A stretch of 64,000 nt of DNA, taken from the NCBI GenBank assembly GCA_963739375.1, contig CAVUAF010000017.1, positions 62,001 through 126,000 of the forward strand, read 5' to 3'. The DNA comes from CAVUAF01 sp963739375 (GTDB taxonomy: Bacteria > Acidobacteriota > Terriglobia > Terriglobales > Acidobacteriaceae). The translations under genes and the position numbers were made by a program. Below the pieces are notes generated by a model. That model saw nothing but the letters and a program-made list of their open reading frames with translations, was not told the origin of the DNA and made no database searches. Positions 35,520 to 44,829 of this stretch are shown here, piece by piece; the stretch's first letter is position 1, and each line of letters opens with the position of its first letter.

Positions 35520-35957
35520 ATGAGGGGACGGATCACCAGAACCGTGCTGCGCGCGCTCGACGCCCTCCATCCTGCGCGCGCCAAGGAACCCGCGCACCTC
35601 ACCACCGGACGCCGCGGCGAAGAGGACGCCTACTTCTACTTGCGGCAGCTCGGCTACACCGTGGTCGCGCGCAACTGGCGTTCACCCCGCCACGCCGGAG
35701 AACTCGACCTGGTGGCCTGGGAGGGCGCCACGCTCTGCTTCGTCGAGGTGAAGACCCGTACTTCGCGCGACGTCGCGCCCCCCGAAGCCGCCGTGGACGC
35801 CACCAAGCGCGACGAACTCTGCGCCATGGCGCGCGATTTCCTGCGTCGCCACCCCCATCCCGGACCCTCCCGCTTTGATGTGGTGACGGTGTCTCGCGCC
35901 GCCACCGCCGGCCCGCCCGCCATCACCCTGTTTCGGGACGCCTTTCCTTTGCGGTAA
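35520..35957 (+). CDS. YraN/UPF0102 family protein
   Basis: 145 residues. After a basic N-terminal extension, GRRGEEDAYFYLRQLGYTVVARNWRSPRHAGELDLVAWEGATLCFVEVKTRTS shows the complete UPF0102 pattern: GExxAxxYLxxxGYxxxxxNxR, then GEIDLxxxD and FVEVKxR. This is a restriction-endonuclease-like fold with the acidic residues and Lys of a PD-(D/E)xK site. Activity is not established in most species, although a role in DNA processing has been proposed. The PPEAAVDATKRDELCAMARDFL helix also fits. The gene follows the aminotransferase in the same direction. Confidence 0.88.
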   Translation: MRGRITRTVLRALDALHPARAKEPAHLTTGRRGEEDAYFYLRQLGYTVVARNWRSPRHAGELDLVAWEGATLCFVEVKTRTSRDVAPPEAAVDATKRDELCAMARDFLRRHPHPGPSRFDVVTVSRAATAGPPAITLFRDAFPLR

Positions 35958-35976
35958 CCGCCCGGCATTTCCATGC

Positions 35977-38774
35977 TCAGCTGGCGCGGTACTCAGCTCC
36001 GTTGGTGCGGATTTTGCCCTTCTTCAGCAGCGAGCGGATGGCCGCTTCCACGCGCGGCACGAAGCTTTCGCCGGCATCGTCCATAAAACCGGCTTTGGCC
36101 AGCACCAGTTGCAGGTTGTCTTTCGCCCACCAGGAATTGGTCTGCCGTTCGTACTCCTTCGTGCGCGGCGTTGTCAGGAAGCGCAGGATCTCCTGCTCGT
36201 ACGCGGCCACCATCGCATCGGTTTCCTCGACCGCGGGAGCGGCTGCTCCCGCATGTGCCTGCGCGAATGCTTGTACTCGGCGCGCTCCGCCTTGGCCGCG
36301 CAGTTCCAATAGCTCACGCTGGAACGCGGGCTTGGTGGCGCCGCCGCATGCGGGACACCGGTCCACGGGCTTCCCGACGCAGTCCGTGCAGAACACGGCG
36401 AGGCAGGCGAAACAGACAGTTCCCTGGAACAAACGGTAACGCTGCTGCATGTCGGCCGCGGAACCCGCCGTGACGCCCGCGGTGAAGACTCTCCCGCCTC
36501 CGTCCAGCAAGGAACCTCCGCCGCCCAGCGGCTTGCCGCACTGGAAGCACGCCGGCGCATCCGGGTTCATTTCCCAGGCTTTCTTCAGCCACTCCTGGGA
36601 CCGGTCCTGCTTCGGCTTGGCAACGGCGGCGGCCGGCGCCGCCGCTGCGCTCGCCGGCCCCTGTTTCCGGGCTTGGAGCCGCGCGGCGATCTCTTCTGGC
36701 GGCATGAAGCTCTCCAGCGCCCGCCGCGCCGACTGCTGGACATAGTCTTCAGCATCATCGAGGGCGTCCAGGAGCGGGTCCACGGCCTGCGGGTCGCCGA
36801 TCTCCCCCAGGTAGAACGCCGCGCTGCTGCGCTGGTACTTCTCCGGAGCACGCAGCCCGAGCACGAGCGCGGGAAGGGCGCGCTTGGCCTCCTCGGATTT
36901 CGTCCACGCCGGATCGATCTGGGGCAGGCCGTGGCTGCCGTGGCCCCGGGTTCCTGAGTCAGCGTCCACCAGCTTCTTGATCAGCCCGTAGATCCCCTGC
37001 CGCCCGTCTTCCGACCGCCGCCACTCCGGGTCGATCACCTCCAGCGCTTCCTTCGCCGCCGCGAAGCCGCCGGCCACGGCCATGCTGCTGGCGCGCTGCG
37101 CGTTGACCTCGCCGAACAGGAATTGCAGGAGCGCTTGTCGCGCGCTGGGATCGCCGATGTGCCCCAGTGCCTCCACCGCCGCGACCCCCACTTTGTAACT
37201 GCCATGGCGCGTCTTTTCGATCAGCGTCGGGACAGCGCTGCGGGCCCCCTGTGTCTTCCACCACTCCGCGGGGATCTTGCCCAGGATTTCCTGCACCCGT
37301 CCGCGGATGTGGCTCAGATCGAGCGCGCCCTCCGGCACATCCCGGCTGGGTTCCAGCGCCGCCCGCAGCGCGCTGCCTGCCGCTGCTTCGTTTTTCTCCG
37401 CCTCCAGGCGGGCCTTGAGGGCTCTCCGAGCTTGGAGCCGTTCGGCGATCTCCGCCTGCGACACGAGGTCTCGAGCGCCCCCCGCACCGACTGCCGGACC
37501 TCGTCTTCGGCATCATCGAAGGCGTCCAGGAGCCAGTCCACGGCCTGCGGATCCCCGATCTCCCCCAGGTAAAACGCCGCGTTGCTGCGCTGGTACTTGT
37601 CCGGATAACGCAGCCCGAGCATGAGCGCGGGAAGGGCGCGCTTCGCCTCCTCGGATTTCTCCCATTGTGGATCGATTTCGGGCAGGCTGTGGCTGCCCTG
37701 TCCCCGGGTTCCCGGGTCGTGGTTCACCAGCTTGTTGATCAACTCGTAGACCCCCCGCCGTCCGTCTTCCGACTGCCGCCAGTCCGGGGCGATCGCGTCC
37801 AGTGCTTCCTTCGCCGCGGCGTAGCCGCCGGCCACCGCCATGCTGCCGGCGCGCCGCGCGTTGACTTCGCCGAACAGGAATTCCAAGAGCGCTTTTCGCG
37901 CGCTGGGATCGCCGATGCGCCCCAATGCCTCCACCGCAGCGACCCGCACTTTGTAACTGTCATCGCGCGTCTTTTCGATCAGCGTTGGGACGGCGTAACG
38001 GGCTTCCAGGGTCTTCCACCACTCCGCGGGAATCTTGCCCAGAATCTCCTGCACCCGTCCGCGGATCTGCCTCAGATCGAGCGCGCCCTCCGACACATCC
38101 TTGCTGGGTTCCACCGCCGCCAGCAGGAGCATCAATGGCGTGGGCGGGCCGCCGGTCGCTGCTCCCTTTTTCGCCAACTCCAGGAGGGCTTTGCCCGCGT
38201 AGCGTCTGACCTCCTCGTCACCGTCTTGCAGCGCATTCACCAGCAGGTCGGAGAACCTCGCATCCTGCACCCAGTACAGGGTCAGAGCGACCTCGCGGCG
38301 GATAGCGTCCCGCTCATCTCGCATCGCAGCAGCCAGCGCCGGCTTGGCCGCTTCCCCCATCCGGGCCAGGATTTCAGCAACGTTGTGCACCACGCTGCGG
38401 TCTTCGTCGCCGGCGCGCAGCTTCTCCTCCAGCGCCTGCTGCACGCGCGCGCCGCCAAAGCGGCTCAACACGCTGGCGGCCCGGCTCCGCACCTCCTCTG
38501 CCTTGTCGTTCTTCAGCGCGGCGATCAGCGGCTCCACGGCGCGCGCATTCTTGAGGTTGCCCAAAACCTCCGCCGCCGCCTCGCGCGCTTCCGCAGACTC
38601 TCCGCGGAACCTGAGGTTGCCCGGCTTGCTCGTGGAATACTCCCCCGGCGTTTGCAGGATGCGGATCAGCGCGTCCAAAGTGCGGGGACTCTTCGATTGG
38701 CTCAGCTGGGTGACGGCGTCGCTTCGCTGGCGGCTGGCGCCGCGCCTCAGCTTGCGCAGGTTCCACCAGAGCAT
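35977..38774 (-). CDS. HEAT-repeat protein with tandemly duplicated module and C-terminal zinc fingers (single frameshift)
   Basis: ATG 38774 has AAGGAG upstream. The first ~215 residues are HEAT/PBS-lyase-like repeats (ALIRILQTPGEYS, AVEPLIAALKNDKAEEVRSRAASVL). A 217-residue module (38120-37470) is then repeated almost exactly (37362-36712). Both copies contain DLxxIRGRVQEILGKIPAEWWKT and KYQRSxAAFYLGEIGDPQAVD. A missing C near 37470, in ALETLVSQAEIAERL, shifts the frame between the copies, so the sequence as given makes two products. The C-terminal third (about residue 720 on) has Cys pairs CFQCGKP, CFACLAVFCTDCVG and RCPACGG, likely zinc sites, then a helical tail. About 932 residues if joined. 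It is probably a protein-interaction scaffold; function unknown. Confidence 0.75.
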
Positions 38775-39055
38775 GGCGGCTCCTTCTCCGCAGCGAAGGG
38801 GGATTCCACCTCATCAGGAATGTGCGGGACGCTCAGGGGCCGGAGGGGGTGATCCCGTTCGCCGCTGGCAGCAGGCGAATGGTAGCCCCGGGGACACGCA
38901 GCAGGCAAGGCACTTGGCTCAGCGGCGCGGTCCCCGCCCTCCGCCCGCCATCATGCTGTTTCGGGATGCCTTTCCTCTGCGGTAAGATAGTGCGCCCGCG
39001 GGTGGGGCGCTGGTCACTGCCCGTCCCTGCGGCCGAGCCCCGAGGAAACTTCGCA

Positions 39056-40099
39056 TTGCCTGAACTGAGAAAAGATCCCATCGTTGGCCGCTGGGTCATC
39101 ATCTCCACCGACCGCGCCAAGCGTCCCACCGATTTCACCCGCGAGCAGGTCCGGATCAAGGGGACGGCCTTTTGCCCCTTCTGTCCCGGCAACGAAAACC
39201 GCACGCCGCCCGAGGTGCTGGCCTACCGCTCGTCGTCCACTGCCGCCTCCCCGGAGCGTGACACCCCCGGGTGGCGCGTGCGCGTCGTCCCCAACAAGTT
39301 CCCGGCGCTCGGCATCGAAGGCAACCTCGGCCGCCAGGCCGACGGCATGTTCGACCGCATGAACGGCATCGGCGCGCACGAGGTCATCATCGAGACCCCC
39401 GAGCACGCCCACACCCTCGCCACCATGCCCGTCAAGAACATTGAGAACACCCTGTGGGCCTTCCGCGACCGCATCCTCGACCTCAAGCAGGACAAGCGCT
39501 TCAAGTACATCCTGATCTTCAAGAACCACGGCGAGGCGGCGGGCGCGTCGCTCGAGCACACCCACTCGCAGCTCATCGCCCTCCCCATCGTCCCCAAGCA
39601 GGTGGTGGAGGAAGTCGAGGGCGCGCGCAATTATTTCCGGCTGAAGGAGCGCTGCATCTTCTGCGACGCGGTGCGCCAGGACATGGAGTCGGGCGCGCGC
39701 GTGGTCGCCGAAAACCCGGAGTTCGTCACCCTCGCGCCCTACGCCCCGCGCTTCCCCTTCGAGACCTGGATCCTCCCCAAGCGCCACGAGTCCGCCTTCG
39801 AAAACGCCACCTCGCAGATCTACACGGCGCTCGCCCAGGCCCTCAAGCTGGTGCTCATCAAGGTGGACCGCGTGCTCGATAACCCCGCGTACAACCTGGT
39901 GATCCACAGCTCGCCGGTCGCCGAGACCACCAACGACTACTACCACTGGCACATCGAGCTCATGCCGAAACTCACCCGCATGGCCGGCTTCGAGTGGGGG
40001 ACGGGCTTCTACATCAATCCCACCCCGCCGGAAGAGGCGGCGAAGTTCCTGCGCGAGGCCGGGGTCGAGGCCGAGCAGGGCCAGCAGGTCACGGTGTAG
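39056..40099 (+). CDS. galT: Galactose-1-phosphate uridylyltransferase
   Basis: 347 residues from TTG 39056 (GAGGAAA upstream); the family N-terminus LPELRKDPIVGRWVIISTDRAKRPTDF begins exactly there. CPFCPGNE is the first zinc-binding pair. VVPNKFPAL and KNHGEAAGASLEHTHSQLIALP (second metal and substrate segment) follow. Catalytic His-Trp-His lies in NDYYHWHIELMPKL. Members swap UMP between UDP-glucose and galactose-1-phosphate (Leloir pathway). The related ADP-glucose phosphorylases share these motifs, so nucleotide preference is not certain. A strong hairpin terminator lies just downstream. Confidence 0.88.
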   Translation: MPELRKDPIVGRWVIISTDRAKRPTDFTREQVRIKGTAFCPFCPGNENRTPPEVLAYRSSSTAASPERDTPGWRVRVVPNKFPALGIEGNLGRQADGMFDRMNGIGAHEVIIETPEHAHTLATMPVKNIENTLWAFRDRILDLKQDKRFKYILIFKNHGEAAGASLEHTHSQLIALPIVPKQVVEEVEGARNYFRLKERCIFCDAVRQDMESGARVVAENPEFVTLAPYAPRFPFETWILPKRHESAFENATSQIYTALAQALKLVLIKVDRVLDNPAYNLVIHSSPVAETTNDYYHWHIELMPKLTRMAGFEWGTGFYINPTPPEEAAKFLREAGVEAEQGQQVTV

Positions 40100-40118
40100 C
40101 GCCCACCACGGAGAAAAT

Positions 40119-40148
40119 GAAAAGGGCGCGCGCCGGCGCTCCCTTTTC
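40119..40148. terminator. Bidirectional hairpin terminator
   Basis: Arms GAAAAGGG (40119-40126) and CCCTTTTC (40141-40148) surround a G+C-rich inner stem. It ends in T-rich sequence on both strands. It sits between the convergent galT and the small membrane protein gene and can serve both. Confidence 0.65.
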
Positions 40149-40184
40149 GCGTCCGGTGGTCAAACTCAACCATCTCCGGCCAGG

Positions 40185-40331
40185 TCAGCGGACGGCGTAC
40201 TGCGCGACGGTATAAAAGATCACCCCCAGCACGCCCAGGCCGAAGATGCCGTAGACGGTCAGGATCCAGGCATTGCGCTGCCCTTCGCTCATGGGCGGGC
40301 GCGTTTCCGCGGGACGGGCGGAATCCTCCAT
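40185..40331 (-). CDS. Small single-helix membrane protein
   Basis: 48 residues from ATG 40331 (MEDSARPAETRPPMSEGQRNAW...); a shorter start at Met14 (40292) is possible. One transmembrane helix, ILTVYGIFGLGVLGVIFYTVAQY, takes up the C-terminal half. It lies just downstream of the PilZ and GspE-like genes in the same direction, 26 bases after the PilZ stop. It may therefore belong to that unit. No family recognised. Confidence 0.5.
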   Translation of the reverse strand: MEDSARPAETRPPMSEGQRNAWILTVYGIFGLGVLGVIFYTVAQYAVR

Positions 40332-40357
40332 TTCCCAGGGGAGGGGAAGGGCTGCGG

Positions 40358-40705
40358 TTAAGGCGCGGCCGGCTCCAGGGCGCGGATGGCGGCCAACTCC
40401 TCCTCGATGGCGCGCCGCTGTTCGGCCAACAGGTCGACAAACTCCACTCCCACCCCCAGCCCCCCGGCGCAATGCCGCACTTCCGCGCGCGCGTGGATCT
40501 CCACCCGGGTGTGGACCAGGCGAAAGCTCAGCTTGAGCACCGCGCCTTGCGGAAAGTAGCAGGGGGTGGGAATGAACATGCCGTGCGGGCTGAGGTCGGG
40601 CACCGCCACCGGCACCAGGTCGGCGTGCCCCTCGCAGGCCACCGTGAGGTCGGTGTAGCAGTTCTCGCGCGCCAGAACACGGTGTGTGGGCGTCATGGGT
40701 TTCAT
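40358..40705 (-). CDS. PilZ domain protein
   Basis: 115 residues. ATG 40705 overlaps the ATPase stop (ATGA). The PilZ pattern is visible as R(9)VLAREN near the start, then VPDLSPHGMFIPTP in the position of the D/NxSxxG c-di-GMP motif, then a beta-barrel (AVLKLSFRLVHTRVEIHARAEVRHC, GLGVGVEFVDL). The upstream RxxxR half is weak, so c-di-GMP binding is uncertain. The GVEFVDLLAEQRRAIEEEL end matches the family's helix. Coupling to a GspE/PilB-type ATPase suggests regulation of a pilus or secretion motor. Confidence 0.75.
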   Translation of the reverse strand: MKPMTPTHRVLARENCYTDLTVACEGHADLVPVAVPDLSPHGMFIPTPCYFPQGAVLKLSFRLVHTRVEIHARAEVRHCAGGLGVGVEFVDLLAEQRRAIEEELAAIRALEPAAP

Positions 40706-42597
40706 TGCATCACCACCCGGGGACGAGCGCCGCCGCGGCGTTTGTGCAGGCTGAGCGGGGCGTCGGCCTGGACCAGGCGCGTGCCGCAGTGCGGGCAGTA
40801 GCCGAAGCCCGGCGACGCCAGCGCCGCGCACCGCCCGCAGCGCCGCCCGCTGCGTTTCTCGAACATCACCACCCGGCGCACCTCCTCGAAGGAAGTGAGG
40901 CCGCTCACCACTTTTTGCAGAGCGTGTTCGGGCATGAGCTTGACGGAATGCAGCCGCACCATCTCGCGCAACTCGGTGTCGGCCGCCCCCGCCAGAATGG
41001 CGTTGCGCAGCATGTCGTCGAGCACCAGGATTTCGAAGATGCCGACCCGCCCCCGATACCCGGTCTCGCCGCACTCCTCGCAGCCGCGGGGGCGGAAGCG
41101 GCTGGCCGGCGTCGCCCACGTCAGGCCCGCGGCCGCCAGTTCGGCCAGGTACTCCGGGGTGGCCGGCTCCTCGCTACGGCAGGCGCACAGCTTGCGCGCC
41201 AGCCGCTGGGCCACGATCGCGCTCACCGAAGACGCGATCAGGAAGGGCGCCACCTTCAACTCCAACAGCCGCCCCACCGCGGCCACGCTGTCGTTGGTGT
41301 GCAGGGTGGAGAGCACCATGTGGCCGGTTTGCGCCGCCTGCAGCGCTATCTCCGCCGTCTCCGCGTCGCGTATCTCCCCCACCATGATGACGTTGGGGTC
41401 CTGGCGCAGGATCGAGCGCAGCACCCCGGCGAAGGTGCGTCCCGTCTTGGCGTGCACCTGCACCTGGTTGATCCCGGGGATCACGTACTCCACCGGATCT
41501 TCCACGGTGGTGATGTTAATGGCGGGGCCGCGCATCAGGTTGAGCGCCCCATACAGGGTGGTGCTCTTGCCGGAGCCGGTGGGGCCGGTCACCAGCACCA
41601 TGCCCTGCGGCTGGCGCAGCTCCGCGGTCAGCGCCGCCACGTGCTCCGCGTCCAGCCCCAGGGCATTGAGGTTGGCAGCGCTGTTGGTGGAATCCAGCAG
41701 CCGCAGGACGATCTTTTCGCCGAATTGTGTGGGCAGGGTGGAAACGCGCACATCCAGCGACTTCTCCCCGATGCGCACCAGGAAACGGCCGTCCTGGGGC
41801 ATACGGCGCTCGGCAATGTCGAGGTCGGCGAGGATCTTGATGCGCGACACCAGCGAGTTGCGCATCGAGTCCGGCACCGAGGTGAGCTCGTGCAGGATGC
41901 CGTCCACCCGCAGCCGCACGTTGGTGCAATCGGGGGCCTGCTCGATGTGGATGTCGCTGGCGCCGCGGGCGGAGGCGGCGGCCAGGACGCGCGCCACCAC
42001 CCGCACCGCCGGGGTGCTGTCGCTCTGCAATTCGCTGCTGGCTTCGTCGCGCAGGCGGACGCGGTTGCGGCCGCGCGCCACGCAGATGAACTCCACCTGC
42101 GCCTCGGCGGCGGAGCCGGTGACCGCGGTCAACTTCTCGGTGCGGGCCACCGCGCCGTGATACGCCGCCTCGATCTGGGCGCGGATGTCGTCCCCCAGGC
42201 CGATGCGCGGCTCGATCTCCATGCCGGTGACAAAGCGGATCTCGTCAATCGCCGCCAGGTTCTGCGGCTCCGCCATCACCACCCGCAAGCGGCGCCCATG
42301 CCGCTCCACCACCAGCGCGGTGTGGCGCCGCGCAATGTCGTAGGGCAGCAGCTCCAGCAGTTCGCTCGCCGGCATCAGCTGGCGCGCGTCCAGGAACGCC
42401 GCTCCGGTCACCTGCTCCAGCGCCGCCGCCAGCGATTTGCGGGTAAGCGAGCCGCGGCGCAGCAGCACTTCCCCCAGGCGCCCGGCGCCCGACTCGTGCT
42501 GCGCCAGCGCCTCCTGCAGCGTCTGCGGGGAAATGGCGTTGCTCTCGCGCAGCACTTCCCCCAGCCGCTTGCGCCGTCGTAGGAAACTGGTGGACAT
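40702..42597 (-). CDS. GspE/PilB-family secretion ATPase with C-terminal zinc ribbon
   Basis: 631 residues. The N-terminal ~150 residues form a GspE_N/MshEN domain (LGEVLRESNAISPQTLQEALAQ; RLGEVLLRRGSLTRKSLAAALEQ). The motor core has ASDIHIEQ, GPTGSGKSTTLYGAL (Walker A), TVEDPVEY (Asp box), QDPNVIMVGEIRDAETAEIALQAAQTGHMVLSTLHTND (Walker B and His box) and the four-Cys zinc site CACRSE...CEECGETGYRGRVGIFEIL. The tail adds a second zinc ribbon, CGRCAALASPGFGYCPHCG, which is uncommon. It should power a type IV pilus or type II secretion machine at the inner membrane. No pilin or pilC/gspF gene is nearby, so its partners are elsewhere. Confidence 0.9.
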   Translation of the reverse strand: MSTSFLRRRKRLGEVLRESNAISPQTLQEALAQHESGAGRLGEVLLRRGSLTRKSLAAALEQVTGAAFLDARQLMPASELLELLPYDIARRHTALVVERHGRRLRVVMAEPQNLAAIDEIRFVTGMEIEPRIGLGDDIRAQIEAAYHGAVARTEKLTAVTGSAAEAQVEFICVARGRNRVRLRDEASSELQSDSTPAVRVVARVLAAASARGASDIHIEQAPDCTNVRLRVDGILHELTSVPDSMRNSLVSRIKILADLDIAERRMPQDGRFLVRIGEKSLDVRVSTLPTQFGEKIVLRLLDSTNSAANLNALGLDAEHVAALTAELRQPQGMVLVTGPTGSGKSTTLYGALNLMRGPAINITTVEDPVEYVIPGINQVQVHAKTGRTFAGVLRSILRQDPNVIMVGEIRDAETAEIALQAAQTGHMVLSTLHTNDSVAAVGRLLELKVAPFLIASSVSAIVAQRLARKLCACRSEEPATPEYLAELAAAGLTWATPASRFRPRGCEECGETGYRGRVGIFEILVLDDMLRNAILAGAADTELREMVRLHSVKLMPEHALQKVVSGLTSFEEVRRVVMFEKRSGRRCGRCAALASPGFGYCPHCGTRLVQADAPLSLHKRRGGARPRVVMQ

Positions 42598-43077
42598 TCA
42601 TCCTGGTCATCGGCAAGATCGTGGCCAAACGTTATTCCCAAAGAATTAACGGCTTAGAGGTGGGGCAGCACCGCTGGGGGTCCAGAAACGGGAAAAGCGT
42701 CCAGAAATGGAACCCCCGCGGCCGCTAGCTGCTGGCTGTTGGCTACTGGCTACTGGCTACTGGCTGCTGCCAACTGGGAACTGCTTCTTTTTTGTCATCC
42801 CGAGCGCGCCGGGGTCCCCATCGAGCCCGGGTTTGGCTTGATGGGGTGACAGAGCGAGGGATCTGCTTTTTCTGGCAACTGGCAACTCGGATGGCGCAGG
42901 CCTTCAGGCCTGCATCAGACACACCCCCCGGAATGTCATCCTGAGCGAGCGCGAGGAAGCGCATGCGACTGCGCGCGAGTCGAAGGATCCCTACCCCCTC
43001 CGCGCTACCCTGCCGCTCGCGTTTTTCAACCGATGCCGCGTGTCGCAACTCGAAACTCAGCCGCCGCCGGCCGGCGC
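42598..43077. repeat. Intergenic region packed with dispersed repeats
   Basis: Tandem GGCTACT units lie at about 42727-42775. A GTCATCCCGAG element with internal inverted repeat is at 42794-42864. The hairpin GCAGGCCTTCAGGCCTGC occupies 42896-42913. A GTCATCCTGAG...GTCGAAGGATCCCTAC element is at 42935-42994. Such elements are common between genes in Acidobacteriota. No gene is seen. Confidence 0.6.
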
Positions 43078-43104
43078 TTGCCAAAATCTCCCCTCAGGTA
43101 CAAT
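43078..43104 (+). promoter_or_regulatory. Sigma-70-like promoter
   Basis: TTGCCA (43078-43083) and TACAAT (43099-43104) are separated by 15 bases, 48 bases before the start of the secreted protein gene. The ribosome binding site AAGGAG follows at 43137-43142. Confidence 0.5.
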
Positions 43105-43151
43105 GGTCCGCCTGAATTTCGATTCCAAGTGACATAAGGAGAGAATCAAGA

Positions 43152-43643
43152 ATGCGTAAACTATTACTCGTTGCGTGCACCCTGCTAGTGTTCGGGTCCG
43201 CAGCGATGGCTCAGAACAAGGTGGGGACCAAGTGGCACTGCCCGAAACCATCGGCAGAGCACAAATTCGACGTGGGCGACATGGCGGATCACAGCTACAA
43301 CATCGCCCAGGGCACCTGCAGCGCGACCGCCAGCGACAGCGGCTTCGCGGAAAAATCCGCCGCCTATACGGAATTCCGGGAGATGTGGAAGGCCTCCCTC
43401 GCTCTGCATGGCCGCTTCAACGTGACCATGGACGGCGGAGACAAGGTTTTCTACACCTATGAAGAGGCCGCCTCCACCGACATCACGAAACCTGTCTCCA
43501 ACAAGTGGAAGATCCTGAGCGGCACCGGAAAGTACAAGGGGATCAAGGGTTCCGGGACCTGCTCCGGAAAACTCGGGGCCGACGAAACTTCCGACTGGGA
43601 GTGCACCGGGACGTATACGGTGGGCGCAGCGGCGGCGAAGTAA
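43152..43643 (+). CDS. Small secreted hypothetical protein
   Basis: 163 residues. MRKLLLVACTLLVFGSAAMAQ is a clear signal peptide. The mature chain is beta-rich with four to five Cys residues (WHCPKPS, GTCSATAS, GTCSGK, WECTGTY) and repeats the idea of a lipocalin/allene-oxide-cyclase-like barrel in WKILSGTGKYKGIKGSGTCSGK. The TGKYKGIKGxG pattern is common in small secreted proteins of several phyla. It has its own promoter upstream and a strong terminator 38 bases downstream, so it is monocistronic and probably well expressed. Function unknown. Confidence 0.75.
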   Translation: MRKLLLVACTLLVFGSAAMAQNKVGTKWHCPKPSAEHKFDVGDMADHSYNIAQGTCSATASDSGFAEKSAAYTEFREMWKASLALHGRFNVTMDGGDKVFYTYEEAASTDITKPVSNKWKILSGTGKYKGIKGSGTCSGKLGADETSDWECTGTYTVGAAAAK

Positions 43644-43680
43644 GCCGCGTGTGCCCCACACGACTTGTTCGTGTGGACCT

Positions 43681-43713
43681 GGCCCAGCCCGTAAGGGCTG
43701 GGCCTACTTTTTT
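43681..43713 (+). terminator. Rho-independent terminator
   Basis: Perfect arms GGCCCAGCCC and GGGCTGGGCC with loop GTAA (43681-43704) are followed by TAC and six T residues. It ends the preceding secreted protein gene. The core CCCAGCCCGTAAGGGCTGGG recurs exactly at 44830. Confidence 0.85.
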
Positions 43714-43764
43714 GCCGCCGGGAGGGCGAACCACGGCAGCGCGAGTGCGGCCCTGGCTGGCTTC

Positions 43765-43911
43765 TCAGCCGCTTCCCACGCGACCGGTCCCATCATCTCG
43801 CTTCACTTCCTGCTTCTGGGCGGATCCGGCCACGCGGGGCTCCGCCATTTCTTTCGTGATGCTGGCAAGGAGTGCTTTGTCAGATGCTTTCTTGTACTTC
43901 GTCTTTGCCAT
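43765..43911 (-). CDS. Possible small Lys-rich protein
   Basis: 48 codons (MAKTKYKKASDKALLASITKEMAEPRV...GSG). The composition, with many Lys, Asp and Glu, is unlike the Arg/Pro/Ala-rich artefact frames around it. The ribosome binding site is weak. A small cytosolic protein is possible; no family recognised. Confidence 0.3.
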   Translation of the reverse strand: MAKTKYKKASDKALLASITKEMAEPRVAGSAQKQEVKRDDGTGRVGSG

Positions 43912-44058
43912 ACCCAGATGATGTCATCAAGCCCGCAGCAGTGCTGTTCACTCTAGGACAGGGAGGTTAATTTACTTGTGGGGGCCTCGCGCGCGCCGCT
44001 CGGGCGGGATCAGCCCACCGCCCGCCCATCGCGACGTTTCACTGCGTGCGGCTGTGGA

Positions 44059-44217
44059 TCAGCGAAAGGCCGGCATGTGCATCGTTCCGACCAGCAAGGC
44101 CAGCACCCAAAAGGCCAGACCTAAGGCCACGGTGCTGATTTTTCCGGTCTTTACTCCGAAGGCCGCGAGCACGAAGCAGATGAACGCTACGGCCAAGAAG
44201 ATCGTTGAAAGTGTCAT
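44059..44217 (-). CDS. Small two-helix membrane protein
   Basis: 52 residues from ATG 44217, which has an excellent GAGGAGG ribosome binding site. The sequence is two hydrophobic helices (MTLSTIFLAVAFICFVLAAFGV and TVALGLAFWVLALLVG) joined by KTGKIS, with a short tail MHMPAFR. This is a real gene by signal strength. The layout resembles small DUF-type stress membrane proteins. It is divergent from the YtxH-like gene with a short shared upstream region, so both may respond to the same stress signal. Confidence 0.65.
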   Translation of the reverse strand: MTLSTIFLAVAFICFVLAAFGVKTGKISTVALGLAFWVLALLVGTMHMPAFR

Positions 44218-44399
44218 TGCGGGTCCTCCTCGATTGCGTTTTCAGCAGAGCATCCCCTGCCCTCGGCCAGCATCGCATCCGAAGAAATTGCAGGTCTGCC
44301 CTGAATTGCACGGTTTTGCCGCGGCCTGCGCGGTCACTATTGACCAGTTTTTGCGCGCCGAAACTTCGATACTGCTCAGCAGCACCAGGAGGCGACACG

Positions 44400-44714
44400 A
44401 TGTCAGCAGATCGCAAGAGTATTGGCTGGTTTCTCGCCGGATTGGGTTTAGGGGCCGGGGTGGCGATTCTGTACGCTCCCAAGTCGGGCCGCGAGACCCG
44501 CAAAATGATCGCAGCCGGCGTGAATGAAGGCGCTGAACATCTCACCGCCATGGGACACGATGCCCGCGACCAGGTCAGCGGCTGGGTGGAAAGCGGAAAA
44601 GACTTTGTGGGCGAGAAAAAGGCGGAACTCAACGCCGCCCTGGATAAGGGCAAGGAGCAAATCAGCTCCGCTGTCAACGCCGGACGTAAAGTGATTCACA
44701 AAGCCACTGCGTGA
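44400..44714 (+). CDS. YtxH domain protein
   Basis: 104 residues; AGGAGG lies before ATG 44400. IGWFLAGLGLGAGVAILYAPKSGRETRKMI is the YtxH signature: a single glycine-rich membrane helix, then LYAPKSGxETR. The rest is a charged amphipathic helix (HDARDQVSGWVESGKDFVGEKKAELNAALDKGKEQI). Family members are small membrane-bound general stress proteins; their exact action is unknown. The gene is followed by a hairpin terminator at 44830. Confidence 0.85.
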   Translation: MSADRKSIGWFLAGLGLGAGVAILYAPKSGRETRKMIAAGVNEGAEHLTAMGHDARDQVSGWVESGKDFVGEKKAELNAALDKGKEQISSAVNAGRKVIHKATA

Positions 44715-44829
44715 AGCCAGGCCCGGTATCTCCGTAGCCGGAAAACTCCTCCGCCCGGATGTCGTCCTCTGCGCCGCCGGCTTTCCCCAGCCGGGCGCTC
44801 CCACACGAGCGCCGCGCGTGTGGGATTAG

